Virus record (IMG/VR): IMGVR_UViG_3300031565_014856
Span: 1 to 58,914 of that record
DNA: 58,914 bases
Reading direction: 5' to 3' (one strand)
Source: a virus
The translations under genes were made by a program, and so were the position numbers. Positions 28,385 through 37,437 of the stretch are shown in pieces (positions within the stretch are counted from its first letter, which is position 1; the number at the start of each line of letters is the position of its first letter). The notes under the pieces are model-generated. The model was not told where the DNA came from. It made no database searches and saw only the letters and a list, made by a program, of their open reading frames with translations.

Positions 28385-28666
28385 TTAAAATTTTTCTGCC
28401 ATTACGTGTTCAAACTCGCGTTTTTTAGCTTTCTTTCTCCTTATCTTTCCATCAAATTTATGGGATAAATTTAATTCTTCTCTCTTTTCGTTTATCCTTA
28501 TATAAAGAGTTTCATGCACCAGGGTTGGATTTATTACCCCGCTTCTTTTAACCATATTGGTATAAAGTTCGGCTAATCTTTCACATGTTTTGAGTTGTTT
28601 TACATTCGTACAAGAGTCTATGACCTTGAAAATTTTTTTTATTGGTACAATTTTAATTTCGTCCAT
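28385..28666 (-). CDS. Basic hypothetical protein
   Basis: 93 aa with a basic segment GKIRRKKAKKREF near the C-terminus and a helical first half containing two Cys. No family recognised. Confidence 0.7.
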   Translation of the reverse strand: MDEIKIVPIKKIFKVIDSCTNVKQLKTCERLAELYTNMVKRSGVINPTLVHETLYIRINEKREELNLSHKFDGKIRRKKAKKREFEHVMAEKF

Positions 28667-28717
28667 TTATTATATTATTTGAATAGTGGTATCTTGAAAA
28701 ATGCAATACTTTACAAT

Positions 28718-29683
28718 TTATATATTATCGACACATTGTATGGTATTGTATAATTTTTGTACATAATCTTCATCCTGAACGTTTGCCGTTAACCTTTCTG
28801 GGTTTGTGATAATTTGCGTATCTCTATCATTTATCCAAGGATTTAATATCCCGGTCCATCTTCCACCTTCCATAGATTTATATTCAAAAACATCATCATG
28901 ATTTACAATATCTTTAAATCCCAATAACATTTGAATTACATAATTGTGTTTTGGACAAATACGTAAGGCTTCCGTTTGTATTTTTCTCTTTCGTTTTGAA
29001 TCCGGTAAGAGATATAATTGCCACGCGTGTTGGTGCAGTGCGTAAATAGGATATAACCTACGTGCCCACCTTTTAATTATATCTGGTTTCATGTTATTAT
29101 TTATCTTCACAAAATCCTCTTGATGGCTTTCTTCTTCAAAAGGAACTAACTTATAAATAATATCATTCCACCAACGACTTACTTTCGTTACTGGTAAACT
29201 AACTGCCAAATATAACCACGTATAAAATTTAGATCCACAAATAGCTCTCATCCAGCACCATAATTCTGGAGTGAATCTAGCAAATTTACTTATCCTAAAT
29301 CTAAGGTGAGTTACAAATTCTTTTATAAATTCATCGGAATAACCGGCATATTTATACGCTAGAACAGTGTATAATGTATGATCTCTTGATAGGCCAATTT
29401 CATCCGGGAAGCGATGTGGATACCTATATCCTTGATAATAATATTTACCAAATAGTAAGCGTTTTATTCCTTTACGCTCAACTTTTTCCCAACACGATTC
29501 AATCCCTTCAAGAAACCTTTCATCGCCATAACAATAATATGCTATGAAATTTCTTCCTATTGCGTCTCCTTTTCCGTTTTCGCCGTTAGGTTTCCAACCG
29601 GGATTTTGTCCCAACATCATTTTGTATTCCTGATCCACAAACCACTGTGTTTCAGTTGCTTCCCAATTAAATTCTGAGGCCAT
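28718..29683 (-). CDS. Hypothetical protein, helical and aromatic-rich
   Basis: 321 aa with many Trp, Tyr and His residues in helices (ELWCWMRAICGSKFYTWLYL, IYALHQHAWQLYLLP). The pattern is compatible with an alpha/alpha-toroid enzyme such as a glycosidase or lyase, but I see no certain catalytic motif. A KYKSMEGGRW-like loop and NPWINDRD near residue 283 may be functional. Stands alone with its own short leader. Confidence 0.7.
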   Translation of the reverse strand: MASEFNWEATETQWFVDQEYKMMLGQNPGWKPNGENGKGDAIGRNFIAYYCYGDERFLEGIESCWEKVERKGIKRLLFGKYYYQGYRYPHRFPDEIGLSRDHTLYTVLAYKYAGYSDEFIKEFVTHLRFRISKFARFTPELWCWMRAICGSKFYTWLYLAVSLPVTKVSRWWNDIIYKLVPFEEESHQEDFVKINNNMKPDIIKRWARRLYPIYALHQHAWQLYLLPDSKRKRKIQTEALRICPKHNYVIQMLLGFKDIVNHDDVFEYKSMEGGRWTGILNPWINDRDTQIITNPERLTANVQDEDYVQKLYNTIQCVDNI

Positions 29684-29715
29684 TTTTATTTTATATATTA
29701 GGCCTCAAAAACCGC

Positions 29716-30144
29716 CTATATATTATACTTTTCCTCTAATTTTTTGGCTATCTCTTCGGTTGGTACTTCTTCTGGATAAGCAAATTTTTTCCAAACGAGC
29801 TTATCACCAACATAAAAACCGTAACGTCTTTCGTTTTCAAGAGGTTTAATCGTTAATTTCGGGAAACCATCTGGAAAGAATTCTTCTAAAAACTCCCCTG
29901 CATCTTCCCACTCCCCATATGCGTCAGTATGTTCTAGCAAATATCCTACGGCCGTTTGAATATTTTCTTTAACAGAGATAGGAGATTCAGATTCAAATGT
30001 AATACTTCCGGTACATGGTTCAGCCCATCCTTCATCTAGGTGGTCTTGGTCCCATTCGATCAATTCTTTTGATTCCATCCATTGGGGGTAAGCCGACCCA
30101 TCACCCCCATTCTGGACAGAATAATAAACTGTTAATGTATGCAT
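29716..30144 (-). CDS. Hypothetical protein
   Basis: 142 aa, acidic, starts MHTLTVYYSVQNGGDGSAYP. The N-terminal strand followed by a Gly/Asp loop suggests a beta fold; C-terminus amphipathic. Overlaps the glucosaminidase gene's stop by one base. Confidence 0.7.
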   Translation of the reverse strand: MHTLTVYYSVQNGGDGSAYPQWMESKELIEWDQDHLDEGWAEPCTGSITFESESPISVKENIQTAVGYLLEHTDAYGEWEDAGEFLEEFFPDGFPKLTIKPLENERRYGFYVGDKLVWKKFAYPEEVPTEEIAKKLEEKYNI

Positions 30145-30899
30145 TAATTCATTGCTTGTAACTGTGAATAATCTACTTCGTTATCTACAGGACCAAAGTA
30201 CGCTATAATTTCCATATCACTCAACGAACGAATTTGTTGATATAATTTAATTGAAGACTCCATGTCAATTCTGACAATAAGCTTTCGGAGACCATTTTCA
30301 TAGCCTCTTGCGCTCGCAAATCTTTTTCCATCATCATTCGTATATCCTCTATCTTGTACAAGATTGTGAATGTCTTTATCCACAAGGTACCTCTCCTTAA
30401 GCAATTTCATATAAGGTTCGATAGATTCATTTGGGTGATTATACTTATAGAGTATCTGTCCATCATCATAGGTTCCAACATTCCATACGGAATGGGTTGC
30501 TGCAGCTTTTCCTTTTGTCCCTAAGTGTGATTCTAATATACCTTGCGCAAGAACAAAAACTATGTCCATTTTATACTCTTCGCATTTCTCGACAAGATAT
30601 TCCAGATCTAATTCTGTGTCCGGGACAATTTCATATGTAATTCTCTTTACTTCATTAATTAATTGCGTTTGCGCTCTTTCCCTTACAGTATTCGAATACA
30701 TCGTATTAGGATCTATTAGAATGGTTTGTGCGTTCGCTGGATTTGCGTCCCCGCTAGGAGACGATCCAACCGAGCCGGCAAAAAGCAAAAATGTTGCCAA
30801 TAAAGCAACTTTGAACAGTTTTGAAGATTTAGTCGGCAAACTTCGTAAGAAGCTCCAAATAATTGCAACTCCTTTTTCGATTTGTGTTTCTACTCTCAT
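30144..30899 (-). CDS. Glucosaminidase-type peptidoglycan hydrolase
   Basis: 251 aa. An N-terminal hydrophobic segment (about residues 25-45) acts as signal or anchor. Residues 95-245 match the glucosaminidase fold found in FlgJ and Bax: catalytic Glu in AQGILESHLGTKG near 120, then SVWNVGTYDDGQ and a FASARGYENGLRKLI region. The enzyme cuts the glycan strand of peptidoglycan. It could be the endolysin or a virion-associated lysin. The membrane segment would fit a signal-anchor-release endolysin. Confidence 0.82.
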   Translation of the reverse strand: MRVETQIEKGVAIIWSFLRSLPTKSSKLFKVALLATFLLFAGSVGSSPSGDANPANAQTILIDPNTMYSNTVRERAQTQLINEVKRITYEIVPDTELDLEYLVEKCEEYKMDIVFVLAQGILESHLGTKGKAAATHSVWNVGTYDDGQILYKYNHPNESIEPYMKLLKERYLVDKDIHNLVQDRGYTNDDGKRFASARGYENGLRKLIVRIDMESSIKLYQQIRSLSDMEIIAYFGPVDNEVDYSQLQAMN

Positions 30900-31063
30900 A
30901 AATTGTTTTTTAGTTTAACATAGTGTCGTAAGAGACACATTTAAAGTATAAAAGTAACAACATTTTTGACACGGTGACACAAAATACTGACTTTTTTACA
31001 TAAAAATGATCTATTTTTACATAGATGCTCTCTTATAACATTTTTTTTGGGTTGTTTTAAGTA
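30900..31063 (-). promoter_or_regulatory. Intergenic region with inverted repeats and a possible promoter
   Basis: No ORF. Holds GTGTCGTAAGAGACAC and GTGTCACCGTGTCA-type symmetric sequences and, on the minus strand, TATACTTTA as a weak -7 box about 45 bases before the glucosaminidase ATG. Could bind a regulator. Confidence 0.4.
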
Positions 31064-31600
31064 CTAATCGTCGAACAAGGAAACATTACTTCCTGATGAA
31101 TCAGTACTGGCCTCTCCAGAGGCTATATGGTTGGGTAATATTAAGTTATGCTCAGAAATCATTTCTTCTTTGCTTTCTTCTATATATCTATCGGATTTTA
31201 CTAGTTTTTCACCCAATTTGATGGTCCTAAACCTCATGTAAGGTTTATCTTTTATTTTACCATCAATAAGTTTAAGTGTATCAAATACGGTAACTTCTTC
31301 TTCTTCAATAAGCCTTGCGATGGTTATTTTGTCATCCTCACCACTCAGAAGTACATATTGTCCGTGGTTTTTATTATGAAACCAATTTTTTAAATCTTTG
31401 TAAAAGATTCCGCCTCTTCCGTTCTTCCATTTAACATAAGCAGCGCCGGTACAGTCCTTATCCAAGTGCAGCTGTAATTCATTATCAACTAAGCCAATTA
31501 TTATTCCATCCACTTCGTTTGGAACTAATTCATCAATTTTTACATCTTTGATTGATAGGTTTTTTTCTTCTACTGCGTCAAGAATCTTTTCTATGTCCAT
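31064..31600 (-). CDS. Hypothetical protein
   Basis: 178 aa, acidic, Ser-rich tail. Central region VKWKNGRGGIFYKDLKNWFHN and QYVLLSGEDDKITIARL suggest a small beta/alpha domain. Overlaps the gene upstream by 23 bases. Confidence 0.7.
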   Translation of the reverse strand: MDIEKILDAVEEKNLSIKDVKIDELVPNEVDGIIIGLVDNELQLHLDKDCTGAAYVKWKNGRGGIFYKDLKNWFHNKNHGQYVLLSGEDDKITIARLIEEEEVTVFDTLKLIDGKIKDKPYMRFRTIKLGEKLVKSDRYIEESKEEMISEHNLILPNHIASGEASTDSSGSNVSLFDD

Positions 31601-31832
31601 TGTTAAATATGTTAGGATTGTATAATTTATTTCTAAGATCTAAGTTAAAAGAGATCAATCTGATTTCTTCGTCTGCTGATTTTATATTGCCGTCTTCTAT
31701 TAAAGTTTTAATTTTATGAAGCCACGTATCTTCAAACACTTCATATTCATTTAAGAATATTTTCGCTCCATCTATTCCTCCTTTTTCCCAATGGAGAATT
31801 AATCCCTTTACTGTTGCTTTTAGCTTGTCCAT
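31578..31832 (-). CDS. Small hypothetical protein
   Basis: 84 aa, helical, opening MDKLKATVKGLILHWEKGG. No motif. Overlaps genes on both sides. Confidence 0.65.
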   Translation of the reverse strand: MDKLKATVKGLILHWEKGGIDGAKIFLNEYEVFEDTWLHKIKTLIEDGNIKSADEEIRLISFNLDLRNKLYNPNIFNNGHRKDS

Positions 31833-32230
31833 TTTTCAAATCTCAACAATTCTTTTTTAAATTCGTCTGGAAAAATTTCTGTAGCCTCTCTCACAGCCTT
31901 CTGATCAAAACCCATTTTAGAAGCATAATCATTCAATGTACTTTCTTTAAAGTTTGATTTCTTTTCCTTAGATTCCTTGGCTTTTTTAACTCCCTTAGTG
32001 AACATCCAATATGGAGTCTTGGTGAATTGTTTTCTTAAGAAATGCTGCCAAAAATCAACAACACCAACTTCGTTTATCTTTTGGTGTTGTAAAACTTGAG
32101 CTTGTAATGGGAACTGAATGGACATTCTACGATTTATCATGAAGAAATGTTTTCTCTTCTCGCCGGGAGTTACATTCTTGTAACTTTGTGGGTCCTCAAA
32201 CATTATCTTGGTGAGTTCAAATAGCTCCAT
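31820..32230 (-). CDS. Conserved-looking phage hypothetical protein
   Basis: 136 aa. Contains KRKHFFMINRRMSIQFPLQAQ and VVDFWQHFLRKQFTKTPYWM, dense aromatic motifs with the look of a well-conserved phage protein acting with other replication proteins. The clamp loader large subunit is 4 kb away, so a small clamp-loader role is conceivable but unproven. Confidence 0.65.
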   Translation of the reverse strand: MELFELTKIMFEDPQSYKNVTPGEKRKHFFMINRRMSIQFPLQAQVLQHQKINEVGVVDFWQHFLRKQFTKTPYWMFTKGVKKAKESKEKKSNFKESTLNDYASKMGFDQKAVREATEIFPDEFKKELLRFEKWTS

Positions 32231-32327
32231 TTATCTCTATTTATATAAAGGGTCTTTTCCTGAGGGCTTGGTTACCCAATTATATGTATGCTCAAGAAAA
32301 AGTTTTGGTACATGTGTTAAATTTTTG
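32231..32327 (-). promoter_or_regulatory. Possible class II promoter
   Basis: Minus strand: TTAACAAAAATTTAACA (11-bp spaced repeats, at about 32315-32335) upstream of a TATAATTGGG box, then a leader to the ATG at 32230. The repeats overlap the end of the gene upstream. Confidence 0.45.
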
Positions 32328-32660
32328 TTAAGATCCTATGGATCTTGTTTTGGTTTTTAATTTTATTCTATTGTTTGTTTGTTGACATTCTGGTACTAAT
32401 CTGTTAATGGACCAATATATGTTAGCTGAAGGATCATACATATTCAATGCTGATTTGATTGTTCTTAAAACCCATGTGGCTTCTTTTATTGTGTCAAAAA
32501 CAACGGCATAAGGACCCTCATCATCCTTTTTTATATCCTCAAGCACAATGCTTATAAGTGCAATTTCGCCATCACGGATTTTTCCAATATAATAAAATGC
32601 GGCATCTTTTTTCAGACCCAATTCCAATCCTGTTATTGTACATTTAATCGCCTTCCCCAC
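32328..32660 (-). CDS. Hypothetical protein
   Basis: 110 aa with strands GLELGLKKDAAFYYIG and YAVVFDTIKEATWVL. Basic C-terminus. No family recognised. Overlaps the upstream gene by 17 bases. Confidence 0.65.
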   Translation of the reverse strand: MGKAIKCTITGLELGLKKDAAFYYIGKIRDGEIALISIVLEDIKKDDEGPYAVVFDTIKEATWVLRTIKSALNMYDPSANIYWSINRLVPECQQTNNRIKLKTKTRSIGS

Positions 32661-32925
32661 TTGCCAAATTTATTCGTATGTTATTTAATGCGGTTGTTTT
32701 GCCGAGTTCTGCTAATAAATCAGTATATTCTTGAACTTTAGTTTCTCCTGGGTAAAACACTTGGACCGAAGTGTTCTGTTCAGCCACAGGTAAAATAATG
32801 ATATGATAATCTTCGCCTATTGATTTTCGAATAAAATCTGTGTATTCCTTTGATACCTGCTTCCAATCTAAACCTTCTTTTGCGGTCGCAAGATTTAAAA
32901 GCATTACAAATATTGGTTTTATCAT
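32644..32925 (-). CDS. Small, possibly exported hypothetical protein
   Basis: 93 aa; residues 1-16 are hydrophobic (MIKPIFVMLLNLATA) and could be a signal peptide. The rest has DYHIIILPVAEQNTSVQVFYPG. Not recognised. Confidence 0.6.
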   Translation of the reverse strand: MIKPIFVMLLNLATAKEGLDWKQVSKEYTDFIRKSIGEDYHIIILPVAEQNTSVQVFYPGETKVQEYTDLLAELGKTTALNNIRINLASGEGD

Positions 32926-33335
32926 AATTTACCTTCGTTAACTTGAGGTGAGTTTTCTGCCCAGAATTTACGATAATGTTTTGTTTGATCACCTATTTTC
33001 TTCTTCTTGCCGTTTAGCGCTCGGTGCCAAGAGGTGAGTATTATGGCACTCATATCATCTGGGTGATAGATACCCTTCTCGTTAAACCATTGAACGAGGG
33101 GCGCTCTCTCATCTGCCGGTTCTTTTTTACAATCTGCCCACAATCCGAGATTGTTTCGGATGTACATTCCAAGTCCCATGTGAGATACAGCGATCGCTTT
33201 TTTCTCTTTCATTCGAGCAAATTCTCGATGATCAACTACCGTGTTTGCGAGCCAATCAAAACACTCATCCAAATTTTGAATTCGGTAAACCAGATTTTCC
33301 TGTTTGGTTTCCCATTGTTTAATTTCTTTTGACAT
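32922..33335 (-). CDS. DUF6794-like protein
   Basis: 137 aa. The block MGLGMYIRNNLGLW followed by WFNEKGIYHPDDMSAIIL and SWHRALNGK matches a domain common in phages and in Bacteroidota, usually annotated DUF6794. Function unknown. Overlaps the next gene by 4 bases. Confidence 0.65.
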   Translation of the reverse strand: MSKEIKQWETKQENLVYRIQNLDECFDWLANTVVDHREFARMKEKKAIAVSHMGLGMYIRNNLGLWADCKKEPADERAPLVQWFNEKGIYHPDDMSAIILTSWHRALNGKKKKIGDQTKHYRKFWAENSPQVNEGKL

Positions 33336-33340
33336 TTTGT

Positions 33341-34525
33341 TTAAAATAATTCTTTGTTTAATCTGTCTACTTCTCTAAATATGGACGATTCGTTTCCTGA
33401 ATTCTTACCATTTACGTATTGAGTTCCTTCAAGGATGGTGTTCATGTTCCAATCCTGTGGACGTACATTGGGACGTTCAAGTTGTTCTTGTAACTTTTCG
33501 TCAAATCCCTGTGCGATATTCTCTGGAAACACGTGTCTCGCAAGAACAACGAGTTTAATTTGCCTCTGCAAACGCTCATTAATATCAAATGGCGGGCGCT
33601 GTCCAGAAAAATTGACCAATTGGTCATAAATAAGATTGGCTTTCTCTCCGAGATCAAGATAATCCGAGGCACCGATAAACTCGATTATTTTCTCGAATTT
33701 CGAATTCGTAATGCGAGTAGACATTTCCTCGCCTTTTTTGTTTTTACGAATTTCTCCATTTGGTTCTCTAACCATCCAACTATAAATAGAAGGAACGTTA
33801 TCTCCATCATCTCCACAAAAAATCTTCTTCAAAGCAATGTGATCTCCTTTCACCTCCTCAAAAAGCATCTTGTCAGTATTCTTTAACCTAAGGAAATCCT
33901 CTTTGTCCACATCGATAGCTCTATTAAATATGTCTCCTTCTGCACTGTTGTTTAACCATTCATCGAAGTGATCTGGAATAAAGAGTTTCTTTGAGGAATT
34001 CTTCCCCGTTGCAAATGGATTGAACACGGTAGAGAAAGCCATTTTTCCGTGATCGTGGGGCCAAAACTTTACCAACTGACGAATGTCTTCGTCCCCAGAC
34101 ACCAAAATTACATGCTGGTTCTGTTTATACAAAAGTTCATCTCTCCACAAACACATTATGTCATCAGCTTCCGCTGTATCAATCTTTGTTACTATGAATC
34201 CGGATTCATTCAGTATATCACCGAATTCTCTCATTACATTAAATACATTATCCCAATTTATCCCGGGACTTCTTTCACGATCTCCTTTGTATCCTTCATT
34301 CTCGTCAATTGGGATATCTTTACGCCAGGACCTTGAGTCGAGTGCAAAGAGTACACGAGAGGGGTTTGTTTGCCTTATGATGTAGGTTATATCAGTTGCA
34401 ATCTTTCTCATTAACTGATCTACCTCAAATTGATTGTCAAAACTATAATTCTTTGCGCCGTATCCACCAACGATGAATAAACTTCTAAAGAACATGTTTG
34501 GTAAGTCAAAAATTACGTTAGTCAT
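33341..34525 (-). CDS. 5'-3' exonuclease / RNase H, FEN family
   Basis: 394 aa. The N-terminus MTNVIFDLPNMFFRSLF and the acidic cluster VLFALDS, YKGDR, DTAEADDIMCLW and LVSGDEDIRQL are the metal-binding carboxylates of flap endonucleases such as T4 RNase H. A helix-hairpin-helix-type segment appears near HIALKKIFCGDDGDNVPSIY. It removes RNA primers and 5' flaps during lagging-strand synthesis. Its neighbourhood of clamp loader and ligase agrees. Confidence 0.88.
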   Translation of the reverse strand: MTNVIFDLPNMFFRSLFIVGGYGAKNYSFDNQFEVDQLMRKIATDITYIIRQTNPSRVLFALDSRSWRKDIPIDENEGYKGDRERSPGINWDNVFNVMREFGDILNESGFIVTKIDTAEADDIMCLWRDELLYKQNQHVILVSGDEDIRQLVKFWPHDHGKMAFSTVFNPFATGKNSSKKLFIPDHFDEWLNNSAEGDIFNRAIDVDKEDFLRLKNTDKMLFEEVKGDHIALKKIFCGDDGDNVPSIYSWMVREPNGEIRKNKKGEEMSTRITNSKFEKIIEFIGASDYLDLGEKANLIYDQLVNFSGQRPPFDINERLQRQIKLVVLARHVFPENIAQGFDEKLQEQLERPNVRPQDWNMNTILEGTQYVNGKNSGNESSIFREVDRLNKELF

Positions 34526-34526
34526 A

Positions 34527-34841
34527 TTATTTTTCTAATTTTATTCTGATATTTTCTCCTGCTTTTTCAAGTACCTTTTTAATAAGATCTTGAATATTTG
34601 CCGCTATGAAATCTTCATTAACTTCTCTGAATTCTATAAATTTTCGAGTCACTTCACACCGAGAATCTATGTTATACATAATACGAGGAGTGGGCCACTG
34701 TTTGTAATAAACAGTTTGTACATTAGTAACTTTCCCTTTTATTATTCTAACATCGCCAATTTGTGCCGTGGAATCTTTAAGATATCGTTCTGTTAAAAAC
34801 ACTACATCGTCGTCGATACTAAATTTAGTTTTAAATTCCAT
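34527..34841 (-). CDS. Hypothetical protein, paralogue of the next gene
   Basis: 104 aa. The opening MEFKTKFSIDDDVVFLTE and the arrangement of strands are mirrored in the gene at 34844 (MKIETEYNLRENVFFLEHG). Probably a small beta-barrel protein, duplicated in tandem. Confidence 0.65.
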   Translation of the reverse strand: MEFKTKFSIDDDVVFLTERYLKDSTAQIGDVRIIKGKVTNVQTVYYKQWPTPRIMYNIDSRCEVTRKFIEFREVNEDFIAANIQDLIKKVLEKAGENIRIKLEK

Positions 34842-34843
34842 AT

Positions 34844-35188
34844 TTAAAATGGTAAATCATCAGGGTCCTCATTTATGATAGCTTCCTCAAGTCTTTTTCT
34901 TTTGGATTCTGCGTTTTCAAGTTGAATTTTCATGTTGCTCTTGAAAAATTTCATTACATCATGTTCATTCCTAAATAAAAATTTTTCACTTATTTCAGGC
35001 CAATTATTATTGTTGTAACTATCCGTATCTAATAATAATTTATAAACTATTTCTTGAACTCCATTATCAGTACAAAGTATTTCAAATCCTTTAATCATTC
35101 CACACCTTACGTTTACATCTCCGGTTTTATTACCGTGTTCCAAGAAGAAAACATTCTCCCGTAAATTATATTCGGTTTCTATTTTCAT
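34844..35188 (-). CDS. Hypothetical protein, paralogue of the previous gene
   Basis: 114 aa, same fold pattern as the 34527 gene, with a longer charged tail (ENAESKRKRLEEA). Two bases separate the pair. Function unknown. Confidence 0.65.
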   Translation of the reverse strand: MKIETEYNLRENVFFLEHGNKTGDVNVRCGMIKGFEILCTDNGVQEIVYKLLLDTDSYNNNNWPEISEKFLFRNEHDVMKFFKSNMKIQLENAESKRKRLEEAIINEDPDDLPF

Positions 35189-35268
35189 CGAGGATCGTAA
35201 TCGTTATCATAATATGGAAGTATGGGATAAATTTAATCAATAAAAAATGAAAAAAGAAAGAATTTTTG

Positions 35269-35613
35269 TTAAGAGTTCGTTAAAATATTATTCATCTCCG
35301 TTTTATAAAGATGTTTTCGAACTTTGTTCTCAGGAATTTCCCGCTTTTTTCGAAGTGAATATCTCTTATTTAATTCATCAAAACGGGGCGTTAATGTCCA
35401 GTATCCTCGTTCAAAGTCCTTGCGATCTTTAAACAAACTCTTAATGTTATTTGTGGAGCGTTGTTGATATATGAACATCCCGATGAAAATAAATCCAAGA
35501 AAAAGTGCTTCCTTGGCCGCTACAATAAAATAAGCAGTACCAAGGAGCAGGGGTGCTACGTGAGCAAATACTTGAAAACACCACAATATGTAAAATGTTA
35601 CCCGACCTCCCAT
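35269..35613 (-). CDS. Membrane protein with basic tail
   Basis: 114 aa from the ATG at 35613 that overlaps the upstream stop. Two hydrophobic segments (about residues 5-26 and 31-50), then a basic tail. No family recognised. Confidence 0.65.
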   Translation of the reverse strand: MGGRVTFYILWCFQVFAHVAPLLLGTAYFIVAAKEALFLGFIFIGMFIYQQRSTNNIKSLFKDRKDFERGYWTLTPRFDELNKRYSLRKKREIPENKVRKHLYKTEMNNILTNS

Positions 35614-35831
35614 GATTTTTCCATCCAAGGATCCTCTTCCTTGTGTTCGTTATCGATTCGTTCTTTCATATATCCTATGTACTCTCGTACAGTTGCTTTT
35701 TCATCCGTGAAATCACCTTCGCATAGATATCCGTCTGACTCCCTTGTTATGGTAAAATACAGGAATTCATCACCGCCCATTGACATTTCACGCTTTACTT
35801 CTATTTCGTATCCCTTATAATGTGAGATCAT
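35598..35831 (-). CDS. Small hypothetical protein
   Basis: 77 aa. Opens MISHYKGYEIEVKREMSMGG, a pattern of short single-domain phage proteins. Overlaps the clamp-loader stop by 4 bases. Confidence 0.65.
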   Translation of the reverse strand: MISHYKGYEIEVKREMSMGGDEFLYFTITRESDGYLCEGDFTDEKATVREYIGYMKERIDNEHKEEDPWMEKSWEVG

Positions 35832-36775
35832 CGTAAAATATGTTGAATTTTAAAAACACACGCTAATAACGTAATTAGAGGATCTATGACAAATTGTTTT
35901 TGGTATTGATACTCAGCAACAGCAATAATAACTTCTGGTATTTTGTCAATTTTTCCTGGAGAAGCATTTTTTAAATATTCTACAAAATCTTTTCCAAGTG
36001 CTGCTAGGGCATCATCAATCTTTGCTCCATATTGAGCAGAAATGAATTTATAATTAGTAATTGGATCTGGTTTCAATAAACAAACATCGTATAATTCCTT
36101 AAAATCATAATTGATGTTGAAATTCTTTGGATCAAGTTTTTTAACTCCTCTTCGATAAAATGCCTGAACTTTTTGTATAAGGGTTCTCATGTCTGGATAA
36201 TCATTCCTTACAAACTTAACAAGCAATTCATCTGTATACTCTACCTTAATGGCATCCAATATTTTAGCTATTCGTTTTGCATATTCTCCAACAAGAAATT
36301 CCTCTTCTTCAATATCCACAGAATCATATGAAATCATGTGAAATCTTGACTGCATTGGTTCAGGAACTTTGTGTATGAAATTACACGTTGCTACAAAGCG
36401 AGTGGTTGAGCTGAAACGCTCCATGACTGATCTAAGGGCCTTAAAGAATTCATCTGATGCTCCATCTATTTCATCTAACATTACTACCTTAATGTTCTCA
36501 GAACCACCTTCTAATGACATCGTTGAACAGAAGTGTGTAATTGTTTCGCGAATCGTATCTATTCTACCTTCTGATGATGCGTTGATATATTTGTGTGGGT
36601 GATTTTCTGCAAGGAAAAACATTGTTGAAGTTTTTCCTGTGCCGGCCGAACCATACAACAAAAGATTGTCATTAATTCCTTTTGACAATTCTTCTTTAAT
36701 TCTCGGCGGCGCAATGAGTTGCGCTAGATTTTTTGGTCTGAACTTCTCTGTAAACAATTCATTTACAACACTCAT
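35828..36775 (-). CDS. Clamp-loader large subunit, T4 gp44-like
   Basis: 315 aa AAA+ ATPase. N-terminal ELFTEKFRPKNLAQLIAP is the RFC-type opening, Walker A is GSAGTGKTS near residue 42, and Walker B is VVMLDEIDGAS near 98. MQSRFH stands in the SRC (arginine finger) position. It opens and loads the sliding clamp on DNA. The small subunit (gp62-type) is not certain in this window. Confidence 0.92.
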   Translation of the reverse strand: MSVVNELFTEKFRPKNLAQLIAPPRIKEELSKGINDNLLLYGSAGTGKTSTMFFLAENHPHKYINASSEGRIDTIRETITHFCSTMSLEGGSENIKVVMLDEIDGASDEFFKALRSVMERFSSTTRFVATCNFIHKVPEPMQSRFHMISYDSVDIEEEEFLVGEYAKRIAKILDAIKVEYTDELLVKFVRNDYPDMRTLIQKVQAFYRRGVKKLDPKNFNINYDFKELYDVCLLKPDPITNYKFISAQYGAKIDDALAALGKDFVEYLKNASPGKIDKIPEVIIAVAEYQYQKQFVIDPLITLLACVFKIQHILR

Positions 36776-36813
36776 ATGTTTTTATTGTAATATGTAAAAA
36801 ATATGTAAAGGTT

Positions 36814-37050
36814 TTATCCTTTTCGTTCTTTGATCTTCTTTATGAGAGCTCTTAATGGATTGATGATCCAAGCAAAAACGATACCAACCACTATAAATAG
36901 TGACAATGGTGCCCATGGAATGATTGCTGCGTAATACATCCACTCTGCACCAATAAATTTGTACAAAAAGCCAAATATTACGGATAGCGCCAATAAAACG
37001 CCAATCCAAAACCAAGGTCTTTTGATCCTTTCTTTTAAGTTAAGCTTCAT
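36814..37050 (-). CDS. Two-span membrane protein
   Basis: 78 aa with hydrophobic segments at about residues 10-29 and 36-65 and basic ends. Overlaps its upstream neighbour by 4 bases. Confidence 0.65.
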   Translation of the reverse strand: MKLNLKERIKRPWFWIGVLLALSVIFGFLYKFIGAEWMYYAAIIPWAPLSLFIVVGIVFAWIINPLRALIKKIKERKG

Positions 37051-37421
37051 TCGAACATTACGATTAATTTATTATCATCTGTAATCAGACGGTGCCCCTT
37101 CCAATTATTTCCGATAGCATTCTTAACGTCTCTTACGAAATTAGGAGACTTTTCGATAAATGTAAATTCAATGGCGGGTCCGTTCCATTTTACAGATTCT
37201 ACGTTTTCATCGGGACCACTATACACAGTAAAACGAGTAACGATATTAACGGGTTTATCTGCCAACCCGTTTGCTTCATTAGCAAGGCGTTCTTCAAGAT
37301 CTTGATAATTATTTCTCCACCAACTTAAGTTGTTGTCTAACACTACGATAGCTGATTCTATAAATGGAAAGGTATCTTTAATAGAGTTGGTAAATGTTGT
37401 GGCACCTATAAGTTTTTTCAT
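37047..37421 (-). CDS. Hypothetical protein
   Basis: 124 aa. Contains WWRNNYQDLEERLANEANG and a FTVYSGPDENVESVKWNG loop. Alpha/beta composition. No recognised motif. Confidence 0.65.
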   Translation of the reverse strand: MKKLIGATTFTNSIKDTFPFIESAIVVLDNNLSWWRNNYQDLEERLANEANGLADKPVNIVTRFTVYSGPDENVESVKWNGPAIEFTFIEKSPNFVRDVKNAIGNNWKGHRLITDDNKLIVMFE

Positions 37422-37437
37422 TACTCTTTTATTTTAT

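Noticed and set aside
31820-32230. Clamp-loader small subunit (gp62)
   Set aside because: The position is suggestive, but the sequence does not resemble T4 gp62 in a way I can defend; left as hypothetical.
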